A DNA stretch of 5,648 nt from an uncultured Clostridia bacterium (lineage in GTDB: Bacteria; Bacillota; Clostridia; Oscillospirales; Oscillospiraceae). The DNA is taken from positions 1-5,648 of the forward strand of contig CAMWQV010000167.1 in NCBI GenBank assembly GCA_947176425.1, written 5' to 3'. Every line of letters begins with the position of its first letter. The first letter of the stretch is position 1. The notes under the pieces are model-generated. The model was given only the letters and a program-made list of their open reading frames with translations. It was not told the origin of the DNA and did no database searches. Positions 1 through 5,648 of this stretch are shown in pieces. Made by a program: the position numbers and the translations under genes.

Positions 1-1203
1 AGGCTTGTCAACATTGGTTGCAGTATGATGCGAGGGTGCAATCTGGTTACCTGTACCGGCGGAATATCTACGCAGTACGCCCAGCTGAGAAAACGTTTTT
101 CAGGCAAACCGGAATATGTAGTAAATTTTATGGAGTTTGTGGCCCAGGAACTGCGGGAATATATGGCAAAATTGGGAATCCGTACAGTAGATGAACTGGT
201 GGGCCGCTGTGACCTGCTGCAAGTTCGTGAAAAACTGGTCACGCACCGGGCGGAAACGCTGGACCTGAGCAAACTGCTGCAAAATCCCTATGGGGACAAA
301 GTGCCGCATTTCAATCCTGCCGCGGTCTATGATTTTCAGCTGGAGAAAACGGCGGATATGAGCGTTTTGCTGGACCGTTTAGGCGGGACGCTGAACAGCG
401 CATGCGGCGGGCGTCTGGATGTGGAGGTGTCCTCTACCGACCGCGCTTTCGGGACGCTGTTCGGCTCCGAGATTACCCGTGCCTGCGGGAACAGCCTGCC
501 GGAAGACAGCTATATGATTACCTGTCACGGCGGCGGCGGACAATCCTTCGGCGCGTTTATTCCCAAGGGATTGACGCTGGTTTTAGAGGGCGACAGCAAC
601 GACGGTTTCGGCAAAGGACTTTCGGGCGGAAAGCTCGCACTGTATCCGCCGCCGGAAATCGAGTTCAAACCGGGTGAAAATATCATTGTCGGGAATGTTG
701 CGCTGTACGGTGCGACCGGCGGAAAAGCCTTTATTAACGGAATGGCCGGGGAACGTTTCTGCGTGCGCAACTCCGGCGCGACGGCGGTCGTGGAGGGCGT
801 AGGCGACCACGGCTGCGAGTATATGACCGGCGGCAGGGTGGTCATTCTGGGACCGACCGGGAAGAATTTCGCGGCGGGCATGTCCGGCGGCGTGGCCTAT
901 GTTCTGGACGAAAAGCATGACCTGTATCTGCGTTTGAACAAGGAGCAGGTGATGACCGACACGCTGACCGAGGCGCACGACATCGCGGAACTGCGGGGAT
1001 TAATTGAGGAACACGTTGCCGCCACCGGTTCTCCGCGGGGCAGAAAAATTTTGTCTGCGTTTGAGTCGTATATTCCCTGTTTCAAGAAAGTCATGCCGAA
1101 AGATTATGACCGTATGCTGCGCGCCATAGCCCAGCGGGAGGAAAAAGGCATGAGTCGGGAACAGGCAGAGATTGAGGCGTTTTATGCCGTGACAAGAGGG
1201 TAA
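1..1203 (+). CDS. gltB: Glutamate synthase large (alpha) subunit, C-terminal 400 residues; 5' end outside window
   Basis: GltB makes two glutamates from glutamine and 2-oxoglutarate in the cytoplasm, using electrons delivered by GltD. The frame is open from base 1, so the ATG at 25 is internal, not the start; the family is usually about 1500 residues and only the C-terminal quarter is visible. Counting the first codon as residue 1, Cys7, Cys13 and Cys18 form the C-x5-C-x4-C ligand set of the 3Fe-4S cluster. From about residue 110 to 320 runs the Gly-rich GXGXG beta-helix domain, with strongly conserved stretches such as EGDSNDGFGKGLSGG (196 onward), NVALYGATGG, VEGVGDHGCEYMTGGRV and NFAAGMSGG. 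The tail has the usual TGSPRG...KVMPKDYDRML ending. One oddity is TCTGG after the third Cys, where most bacterial GltB have TCPVG. The stop overlaps the gltD ribosome binding site, indicating an operon. Identification is very secure. Confidence 0.97.
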   Translation, partial: RLVNIGCSMMRGCNLVTCTGGISTQYAQLRKRFSGKPEYVVNFMEFVAQELREYMAKLGIRTVDELVGRCDLLQVREKLVTHRAETLDLSKLLQNPYGDKVPHFNPAAVYDFQLEKTADMSVLLDRLGGTLNSACGGRLDVEVSSTDRAFGTLFGSEITRACGNSLPEDSYMITCHGGGGQSFGAFIPKGLTLVLEGDSNDGFGKGLSGGKLALYPPPEIEFKPGENIIVGNVALYGATGGKAFINGMAGERFCVRNSGATAVVEGVGDHGCEYMTGGRVVILGPTGKNFAAGMSGGVAYVLDEKHDLYLRLNKEQVMTDTLTEAHDIAELRGLIEEHVAATGSPRGRKILSAFESYIPCFKKVMPKDYDRMLRAIAQREEKGMSREQAEIEAFYAVTRG

Positions 1204-1208
1204 GGAGG
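1202..1208 (+). promoter_or_regulatory. Ribosome binding site of gltD overlapping the gltB stop
   Basis: AAGGAGG shares its first two bases with the gltB TAA stop and lies 5 bases before the ATG at 1214. This fixes the gltD start and suggests translation of gltD follows closely on that of gltB in one message. Confidence 0.9.
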
Positions 1209-1213
1209 ACGTT

Positions 1214-2608
1214 ATGGGAAAAATCACTGGATTTTTGGACGATGCCCGGGAGGAGGTTTCCGAACGTTCTCCGGCGGAGCGCGTACAGGATTGGGAACCG
1301 TTTCATATCCCGCTGCACGAGGAGCAGAGACGCAGGCAGGGCGGACGGTGCATGAACTGCGGCGTTCCTTACTGTCAGTCCGGGATAATATGGGAAGGCC
1401 GTGGGTTCGGCTGTCCTCTGCACAACCTGATCCCGGAATGGAACGATATGATCTATATGGGCAATCCGTCCCATGCCCTCAGCCGTCTGCTGAAAACGAA
1501 CAATTTCCCGGAATTTACGGGCCGTGTCTGTCCCGCACCCTGTGAAAGCGCGTGTATCTGCGGGATGTATGGGGACGCTGTTACCATTCGGGACAATGAA
1601 CTGAGCGTGATTGAGGACGCCTTTGCCGGAAAAACAATCAAACGCCGCCGTCCGCCCCAGTGGTCCGGGAAAAAAGTGGCGGTGATTGGGTCCGGTCCTG
1701 CGGGTCTGGCCGCGGCGGATCAGCTGAATCATCGGGGACATTCGGTGACGGTTGTTGAACGGGAAGAGCGTCCGGGCGGGCTGCTGACGTATGGCATTCC
1801 TAATATGAAGCTACCGAAATCTGTCGTACAGCGACGTGTGGAGCTGATGACGGACGAGGGCGTGACGTTTGTGACAGGACTGGACGCGTCCGACCCGGCG
1901 GTAGCGAAGCGGCTGATGAAAGAATATGACGCGGTTGTGCTTTGCTGCGGAGCGGAACGTCCGCGCCCGCTGGGGCTGGAAACGGACGGCATTTCCGGAA
2001 TATGCTATGGGACGGAATTTTTGAAAGCCGCTGTGGAACGGCAGCAGTTCGGCAAATCGCCGGAAGTGCCGTCCGCAGAGGGAAAGAACGTGGTGATTAT
2101 CGGTACCGGCGATACTGCCAGTGACTGTGTGGCGTCGGCCCTGCGGCAGAAATGCAGGTCTGTGATACAGCTGGTACGGCGTCCGAGAGAGGATTATCTC
2201 AAAAACGGCGAACTGCCTTCGGATTATGCCCATGAGGAGGCGCTGAGCGTTATGGGACAGGACCCGCGGCGGTTTGGCGTACAGGCGCGGGAACTGTCGG
2301 CGGAAAACGGCGTGCTGACTGCCGTGACAACTACGGACGGCGATGTAATCCCCTGTGACCTGCTGATTGCGGCGACCGGGTTTGCGGGATGCGCGTCTGC
2401 GGTATGCGAAGCGTTCGGGATAGCCTATGACAGAACGGTCCGGACAGCGGAAGGAAGTTTTGCCACCAATGTAGAAAAAGTGTTCGCGGCGGGCGACATG
2501 CGCCGGGGACAGTCTCTGGTGGTATGGGCGATTGCGGAGGGACGTACAGCGGCAGCGGAAGTTGACGAGTTCCTGAACGGTTATACCAATATTGTACGGT
2601 CCTTATAA
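1214..2608 (+). CDS. gltD: Glutamate synthase small (beta) subunit, NAD(P)H- and FAD-dependent
   Basis: GltD oxidises NADPH (or NADH) at an FAD and sends electrons through two 4Fe-4S clusters to the GltB subunit. At 464 residues it is close to the family's usual 470-490 and looks complete. The N-terminal ferredoxin-like region carries Cys46, 49, 54 and 67 (C-x2-C-x4-C-x12-C) and Cys106, 110 and 114 (C-x3-C-x3-C), the two cluster-binding sets shared with dihydropyrimidine dehydrogenase. The FAD dinucleotide fold starts at GSGPAG (159-164) with the acidic Glu182 at the end of the second strand, followed by RPGGLLTYGIPNMKLPK (186-202). The nucleotide-binding fold starts at GTGDTASDC (297-305). 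The FAD-closing motif AAGD...AIAEGR is at 425-444. The ATG is set by AAGGAGG 5 bases upstream. It lies 10 bases after gltB, the classic gltBD order. GltD-like proteins exist outside GOGAT, but the gltB neighbour settles the role. Cofactor preference is not read from the sequence. Confidence 0.97.
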   Translation: MGKITGFLDDAREEVSERSPAERVQDWEPFHIPLHEEQRRRQGGRCMNCGVPYCQSGIIWEGRGFGCPLHNLIPEWNDMIYMGNPSHALSRLLKTNNFPEFTGRVCPAPCESACICGMYGDAVTIRDNELSVIEDAFAGKTIKRRRPPQWSGKKVAVIGSGPAGLAAADQLNHRGHSVTVVEREERPGGLLTYGIPNMKLPKSVVQRRVELMTDEGVTFVTGLDASDPAVAKRLMKEYDAVVLCCGAERPRPLGLETDGISGICYGTEFLKAAVERQQFGKSPEVPSAEGKNVVIIGTGDTASDCVASALRQKCRSVIQLVRRPREDYLKNGELPSDYAHEEALSVMGQDPRRFGVQARELSAENGVLTAVTTTDGDVIPCDLLIAATGFAGCASAVCEAFGIAYDRTVRTAEGSFATNVEKVFAAGDMRRGQSLVVWAIAEGRTAAAEVDEFLNGYTNIVRSL

Positions 2609-2712
2609 AAAGAAACGTCCGGAAGAGCATATCTTGTTTACCAATTTTGCTCGGAAACTCCTATGCTACAAGGGGTTTGAAAAATTACACCCAAACTCAA
2701 GAGAAAATGCCC
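2609..2712. other. Intergenic stretch after gltD without a recognisable terminator or gene
   Basis: This AT-richer stretch separates gltD from the promoter of the next gene. The only stem I find is a weak 7-pair arm set, GGGTTTG (2673-2679) with CAAACTC (2692-2698), including a G-T pair, a 12-base loop and no T-run after it. It is therefore not a convincing intrinsic terminator. gltBD may end by another mechanism or read through into the next gene. Confidence 0.55.
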
Positions 2713-2741
2713 TTGCATTACCTGAATTCATGTGCTATCAT
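2713..2741 (+). promoter_or_regulatory. Predicted sigma-A type promoter for the surface-protein gene
   Basis: TTGCAT (2713-2718) resembles the -35 consensus TTGACA, and TATCAT (2736-2741) matches the -10 consensus TATAAT at five of six bases. The spacer is exactly 17 bases and a TG one base before the -10 gives an extended -10 element. Transcription would start near 2748-2750, giving a leader of about 80 bases that consists mostly of the two hairpins downstream. The spacer also holds the 8-base palindrome TGAATTCA (2723-2730), which may be chance. The prediction rests on consensus match and position only. Confidence 0.72.
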
Positions 2742-2756
2742 ATCCTCGTAAAATTA

Positions 2757-2774
2757 GGAGAGGGGTCCCTCTCC
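2757..2774 (+). promoter_or_regulatory. Leader hairpin 1 (perfect 8-base inverted repeat)
   Basis: GGAGAGGG (2757-2764) and CCCTCTCC (2767-2774) are perfect reverse complements separated by GT. In RNA the innermost pair must open, giving a 7-pair, mostly GC stem with a 4-base loop. It begins within about 10 bases of the predicted transcription start. No T-run follows, so it is not an intrinsic terminator for the + strand. A role in mRNA stability or translation control is inference. Confidence 0.7.
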
Positions 2775-2800
2775 GTTCCCACAGGTTTACCTGTGGGAAC
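2775..2800 (+). promoter_or_regulatory. Leader hairpin 2 (perfect 12-base inverted repeat) abutting hairpin 1
   Basis: GTTCCCACAGGT (2775-2786) and ACCTGTGGGAAC (2789-2800) are perfect reverse complements separated by TT. In RNA this gives an 11-pair stem with the loop UUUA. It starts on the base after hairpin 1 ends, so the two stems could stack end to end. The ribosome binding site begins 14 bases further on and is not inside either stem. At DNA level the same 26-base dyad could be a protein-binding operator. I do not recognise a known riboswitch or leader family. Confidence 0.72.
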
Positions 2801-2814
2801 AATACCATATTGTC

Positions 2815-2820
2815 AGGAGG
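2815..2820 (+). promoter_or_regulatory. Ribosome binding site of the surface-protein gene
   Basis: AGGAGG lies 7 bases before the ATG at 2828, an optimal spacing. It fixes the start of the long open frame, because the residues just after that ATG form a good signal peptide. Confidence 0.9.
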
Positions 2821-2827
2821 AAGATTT

Positions 2828-2902
2828 ATGAGGAGACGGCTTGTAAGTATTCTTGTAGTGCTTGCACTATGCCTGTCATTGTTCCCAGCGGAGTCGTTGG
2901 CG
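2828..2902 (+). other. Signal peptide of the surface protein
   Basis: Residues 2-4 are Arg-Arg-Arg, followed by a hydrophobic core from Leu5 to Phe19 and the cleavage-like ending S-L-A at 23-25, with Val26 as the likely first mature residue. This is a standard Sec/SPase I signal. Cys15 lies within the hydrophobic core and lacks a small residue before it, so a lipoprotein signal is unlikely. Confidence 0.85.
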
Positions 2903-5648
2903 GTAGATTTAGGGTCAGAGACTACTACATGGAGTAACGACACATATGAGGCGAAGGGGAATTTTGAGATCTCCAGTCGGGTCCAAGTGTCCGGCAATGT
3001 CATACTGGTTTTACATGATGGGTGTGACTTGACGATTAGGGGAGGTATCCATGTTCCTGAAGGAGCAACCCTTACAATTACGGTGCCAGATGGAAGCAAT
3101 GGTACTGGATCTTTAACGATTAAGAGTTCAACCGCTTATATGGCAGGCATCGGCGGTGGAGAGAACAGCTCATATGGAACAATCAATATAGAAGGCGGCG
3201 TACTGTATGTCCAAGGAGGTAGGGATGCCGCTGGCATTGGCGGCGGTAGGTATAGTCTTGGAGGTAGTATTTCTATTTCAGGCGGTACGATAAAAGCTAT
3301 AGGTGGTCCAGGACCTTTCTCGCATGAAGGTGGTGCAGGTATTGGCGGCGGTCGGGACGGAAATAGCGGTACGATTACGATTACAGGAGGTATGATTACC
3401 GCTACAGGCTACGCTATGGGTCCGGGTATTGGTAGTGTGGTCTCTACAGAAAAACTAACTGACAAGGATACAATTACAATCCACAATGCTACAATTGTCG
3501 CAAGAGGCGATACATACAGCGGCACATACGGCACATACAAACCGGATATCTATGGGAAATCAATAGATGTTAAAAACAGTTTTATTTATAAATGCGTTGC
3601 TAAGACAGCTGAATCTACCGGCAAGCATGAATTGCAAGGCGATGTTACGATCGACCCTGGTGTTACAGTTACTGTAAACGGCGAGCTGACCATTCCAGAT
3701 GATGTTACGCTTACAACAAACAGCGACATTACCAATAAGGGCATTATTTATAAGTGTGGTACAATTAATGGCAGTGGTGTAATAAAAGGTGGACAAGTCA
3801 TTGAAGGAAGACTAGTAAACTTCCATGTTGGCACGGGCGGAACAGTTAACGGAACCACCGCGGGAGCCGGCGGAATTGTTAAGGTGGTGCTTACGCCAAC
3901 GAATAACACTGTAGCTGTTTCAACGCCGACAAGGAACCACTATACATTTGATGGCTGGTATAGCGATGCGGGTTACAATACATCGTTTACATCTGCCGAG
4001 ATAACGTTTGACACTGCTGTCGAGACACCGGATCTCTATGCCAAATGGACGCCGGAAACCTATGATGTAGCACTCAACCTTAATGATGGTACACTTGCGG
4101 ACGCGGCAAACTATGAACACTACACCTATGGCGTAGGATTAACACTGCCTGCCGCAGAACAAATCACTAAGACTGGTCACGATTTTATGGGCTGGTATGA
4201 AAATGCGGAATTTACTGGTTCCGCAGTGACGGCAATTACCAATAGCGATCATGGTGACAAGACGTTCTATGCCCAGTGGGAGCCGAAAACCTATGATGTA
4301 ACACTCAACCTTAATGATGGTACACTTGCGGACGCGGCAAACTATGAACACTACACCTATGGCGTAGGATTAACACTGCCTGCCGCAGAACAAATCACTA
4401 AGACTGGTCACGATTTTATGGGCTGGTATGAAAATGCGGAATTTACTGGTTCCGCAGTGACGGCAATTACCAATAGCGATCATGGTGACAAGACGTTCTA
4501 TGCCCAGTGGGAGCCGAAAACCTATGATGTAACACTCAACCTTAATGATGGTACACTTGCGGACGCGGCAAACTATGAACACTATACCTATGGTGTAGGA
4601 TTAACACTGCCTACCGCAGAACAAATCACCAAGACTGGTTACGATTTCGAGGGCTGGTATGAGGACGAGGGTTTCTCCGGCAGCGCAGTGGCTGACATCA
4701 GCGCAACTGATACCGAGAATAAAACGTACTATGCCAAATGGAAGTTGGCAACGTATGAGGTAACGCTGGAGACAAACGGCGGTACACTTGCGGACCCGCA
4801 GAATTACACATATGATTATGAACACGGATTGACGCTGCCAACCGCAGCCGGTATCACCAGAACTGGTTATGTTTTTGATGGCTGGTATGATAATAGCGGA
4901 TTTACAGGTTCCCCGATAACAGAAATTGCTGTTAATACCGTTGGTGACAAGACCTTCTATGCCAAGTGGCTGTCTTCAGACGCGAGCGTGAGCGTGACAG
5001 TAGCCGGTATAGACAATATAAGGGTACTCATCAACGATACAGAGATTAAAGTGCTGTTTCCGTATGACTATGAGCCAGATGAAGGTGAAGAGGTAGTTTT
5101 GGCGAACGCAAGTGATATCCACATCACACCTGCGGCCGGTGCCACTAATACTGATCCATTATCTACCGATGGGGGCAAGACTTGGACATTCAGCGTCACC
5201 GCTGAAGACAGACAAACAGTTAAAAATTATACAATCACTGTAGACAAAGCGGCAAATCCTTATCAGCAAGCTGTTGAGGAAGCAGTGGGGGAGATTACTG
5301 ATGTAATTAATCAGTTACCGGACAAACCAGACAAAGACGGGAACACTCAGAAAACTTACGAGGTGCAGGCGAAGGACGCGAACACAGAAACAGCAGTTAA
5401 AAACACAGTAAACGAATTTGTTAACGGTCAGCTGGACGCGGAAAATATTAAGGTGTCCACTACAGTGGATGAAATCCAAAGCGCCATAGATGGCACGGCA
5501 AGCAATCCGAGCGGAACAGACGGCTGGTTTATCTGCACTGTTACAATTACAAGTGGAAATCCGAATACTAAACAAGGTACGGGTAATGAAAACTATTGGA
5601 GTGATAAAGTAACAATCTATGGTATTATCCACGCCACTCCTTATACGC
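2828..5648 (+). CDS. Secreted modular adhesin-like repeat protein; 3' end outside window
   Basis: The frame opens at ATG 2828 after AGGAGG and has no stop to the window's end, giving 940 complete codons. In order it has: a signal peptide (residues 1-25); a Thr/Val-rich entry segment (about 35-97); a Gly-rich beta-helix-like region with GIGGG motifs (about 98-206); further beta-rich sequence with LTIPDDVTLTTNSDITNKG (about 244-328); five GWY/YAKW repeats (329-714); an Ig-like domain (about 719-806) and an unassigned C-terminal region (811-940). It would be exported and displayed on the cell surface or released; its anchor, if any, lies beyond the window. Comparable proteins of gut Firmicutes and Bacteroidetes are usually called adhesins or InlB B-repeat proteins, but no ligand can be read here and I see no catalytic motif. 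The gene has its own promoter and hairpin leader and is less GC-rich than gltBD, so it is probably a separate transcription unit. The domain architecture is well supported; the function is not known. Confidence 0.9.
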   Translation, partial: MRRRLVSILVVLALCLSLFPAESLAVDLGSETTTWSNDTYEAKGNFEISSRVQVSGNVILVLHDGCDLTIRGGIHVPEGATLTITVPDGSNGTGSLTIKSSTAYMAGIGGGENSSYGTINIEGGVLYVQGGRDAAGIGGGRYSLGGSISISGGTIKAIGGPGPFSHEGGAGIGGGRDGNSGTITITGGMITATGYAMGPGIGSVVSTEKLTDKDTITIHNATIVARGDTYSGTYGTYKPDIYGKSIDVKNSFIYKCVAKTAESTGKHELQGDVTIDPGVTVTVNGELTIPDDVTLTTNSDITNKGIIYKCGTINGSGVIKGGQVIEGRLVNFHVGTGGTVNGTTAGAGGIVKVVLTPTNNTVAVSTPTRNHYTFDGWYSDAGYNTSFTSAEITFDTAVETPDLYAKWTPETYDVALNLNDGTLADAANYEHYTYGVGLTLPAAEQITKTGHDFMGWYENAEFTGSAVTAITNSDHGDKTFYAQWEPKTYDVTLNLNDGTLADAANYEHYTYGVGLTLPAAEQITKTGHDFMGWYENAEFTGSAVTAITNSDHGDKTFYAQWEPKTYDVTLNLNDGTLADAANYEHYTYGVGLTLPTAEQITKTGYDFEGWYEDEGFSGSAVADISATDTENKTYYAKWKLATYEVTLETNGGTLADPQNYTYDYEHGLTLPTAAGITRTGYVFDGWYDNSGFTGSPITEIAVNTVGDKTFYAKWLSSDASVSVTVAGIDNIRVLINDTEIKVLFPYDYEPDEGEEVVLANASDIHITPAAGATNTDPLSTDGGKTWTFSVTAEDRQTVKNYTITVDKAANPYQQAVEEAVGEITDVINQLPDKPDKDGNTQKTYEVQAKDANTETAVKNTVNEFVNGQLDAENIKVSTTVDEIQSAIDGTASNPSGTDGWFICTVTITSGNPNTKQGTGNENYWSDKVTIYGIIHATPYT
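3107..3445 (+). repeat. Gly-rich beta-helix-like region with periodic GIGGG motifs
   Basis: This part encodes about residues 94-206. AGIGGG-type motifs have their Ile at residues 108, 137 and 172, with a degenerate GPGIGS (Ile201), so the spacing is 29, 35 and 29 residues. Between them come alternating strand motifs: TINIEGG (118-124), SISISGG (147-153) and TITITGG (182-188). The pattern suggests stacked rungs of a right-handed beta-helix or similar solenoid. From memory, the entry segment and GIGGG units recur in secreted proteins of gut Clostridia and Bacteroidetes, some annotated as carbohydrate-binding. That binding is not shown by anything here. Confidence 0.7.
3812..4969 (+). repeat. 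Five Listeria-Bacteroides (InlB B-type, Flg_new-like) repeats
   Basis: The five repeats cover about residues 329-407, 411-487, 488-564, 565-641 and 642-714. Each has a strand start such as TYDVTLNLNDGT, a central GWY motif (Gly376, 455, 532, 609, 685) and an ending of the type YAKW or YAQW (Trp407, 484, 561, 638, 714). Repeats 2 to 5 begin exactly 77 residues apart. This is the pattern of the Listeria-Bacteroides repeat, known from the InlB B-repeat as a small beta-grasp fold that often spaces ligand-binding domains away from the cell wall. Repeat 1 is the most divergent, with an insertion around the start and TSAEITFDTAVETPD before its YAKW end. Repeats 2 and 3 are almost identical and repeat 4 shares its first half with them. 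Confidence 0.88.
4058..4519 (+). repeat. Near-identical 231-base tandem repeat (two full copies, third copy partial)
   Basis: Bases 4058-4288 and 4289-4519 encode repeats 2 and 3 and differ at one position by eye: G at 4070 against A at 4301, changing Ala415 to Thr492. Because repeat 4 begins the same way, bases 4071-4353 match 4302-4584 exactly, a 283-base run of identity at a 231-base offset. The period is 77 codons, so gain or loss of a unit keeps the frame. Identity at silent positions implies recent duplication or gene conversion rather than selection on the protein alone. Confidence 0.93.
4982..5245 (+). other. Ig-like/cadherin-like beta-sandwich domain in the surface protein
   Basis: Residues about 719-806 begin ASVSVTVAGIDNIRVLINDTEIKV and end WTFSVTAEDRQTVKNYTITVDK. 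The ending, a Trp-Thr-Phe/Tyr strand followed by TAEDG/R-T-x-KNYTITV, is typical of small bacterial Ig-like or cadherin-like domains (such as the DUF5018-like group) that follow repeat arrays in secreted proteins. Assignment to an exact family needs a profile search. It probably acts as a spacer or an adhesive module. Confidence 0.6.
5258..5648 (+). other. Unassigned C-terminal region of the surface protein, cut by window end
   Basis: After residue 810 there is a short predicted helix (YQQAVEEAVGEITDVINQL, 812-830), a charged linker PDKPDKDGN, a second helix-prone stretch (about 850-868) and then strands with GTDGWFICTVTITSG (896-910) and VTIYGIIHATPYT at the window's end. The GTDGWF...TVTITSG...I.ATPY pattern resembles short modules I recall from Clostridia secreted proteins, but I cannot name a family. 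No LPXTG, S-layer homology or cell-wall binding motif is visible before the window ends. Confidence 0.5.

Noticed and set aside
25..27. ATG at 25 as the start of the first gene
   Set aside because: The frame is open back to base 1 and the residues before it include the first 3Fe-4S ligand cysteine, so this is internal to gltB.
1091..1741. A 216-codon antisense frame across the gltB/gltD junction
   Set aside because: It lies opposite two clearly recognised genes in GC-rich DNA, where long antisense frames arise by chance; no ribosome binding site or family match was seen.
2673..2698. Possible terminator stem for gltBD
   Set aside because: The stem has only 7 pairs including a G-T pair, a 12-base loop and no T-run.
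2757..2800. The double hairpin as an intrinsic terminator of gltBD
   Set aside because: Neither stem is followed by a run of T on the + strand; on the - strand only a weak TAATTTT follows, and no - strand gene ends there.
2592..2831. A 79-codon + strand frame overlapping the end of gltD and the following intergenic region
   Set aside because: It starts inside gltD without a ribosome binding site, runs across the predicted promoter and both leader hairpins, and its product shows no recognisable family.
2861..2872. Lipoprotein signal around Cys15 of the surface protein (L-A-L-C)
   Set aside because: The residue before Cys is Leu rather than Gly, Ala or Ser, Cys15 lies mid-core, and a better SPase I site follows at residues 23-25.
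4139..4825. Three similar antisense frames with near-identical products
   Set aside because: They are the reverse shadow of the GWY/YAKW repeats; their similarity follows from the tandem repeat on the + strand.
4058..4969. CRISPR array or other non-coding repeat array
   Set aside because: The repeats are 231 bases long, contiguous without spacers, and lie in frame within one open gene.

Overview
The window shows two unrelated stretches of a bacterial chromosome, all on the + strand. The Shine-Dalgarno sites (AAGGAGG, AGGAGG), the short Arg-rich signal peptide and the domain style of the secreted protein suggest a Gram-positive Firmicute, probably a gut-type member of the Clostridia. This is inference from sequence style; no marker gene is present to name a species.

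Bases 1-2608 hold the end of a glutamate synthase operon. The last 400 residues of the large subunit GltB (1-1203, start outside the window) are followed after 10 bases by a complete small subunit GltD (1214-2608). GltD oxidises NAD(P)H and passes electrons through iron-sulfur clusters to GltB, which makes glutamate from glutamine and 2-oxoglutarate. Both look intact where visible. The DNA is GC-rich (36 of 60 bases at 601-660).

Bases 2609-2827 are a 219-base intergenic region with no convincing terminator for gltBD. It holds a good sigma-A type promoter (TTGCAT, 17 bases, TATCAT with extended -10 TG) and then two back-to-back perfect hairpins, which would form most of the 5' leader of the next gene, followed by a strong ribosome binding site.

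Bases 2828-5648 are one long reading frame with no stop, leaving the window at its 3' end (940 residues visible). It encodes a secreted, modular, adhesin-like protein: signal peptide; Gly-rich beta-helix-like region with periodic GIGGG motifs; five repeats of the Listeria-Bacteroides/InlB B-repeat type (GWY...YAKW); an Ig-like/cadherin-like domain; and an unassigned C-terminal region. Repeats 2 and 3 differ by one base in 231, so the array has recently expanded or been homogenised. The gene is less GC-rich than gltBD (23 of 60 bases at 3721-3780), consistent with a separate origin or different selection.

I see no RNA gene, CRISPR array, insertion sequence or defence system. The most noteworthy items are the open-ended surface protein, its nearly identical tandem repeat, and the double-hairpin leader.
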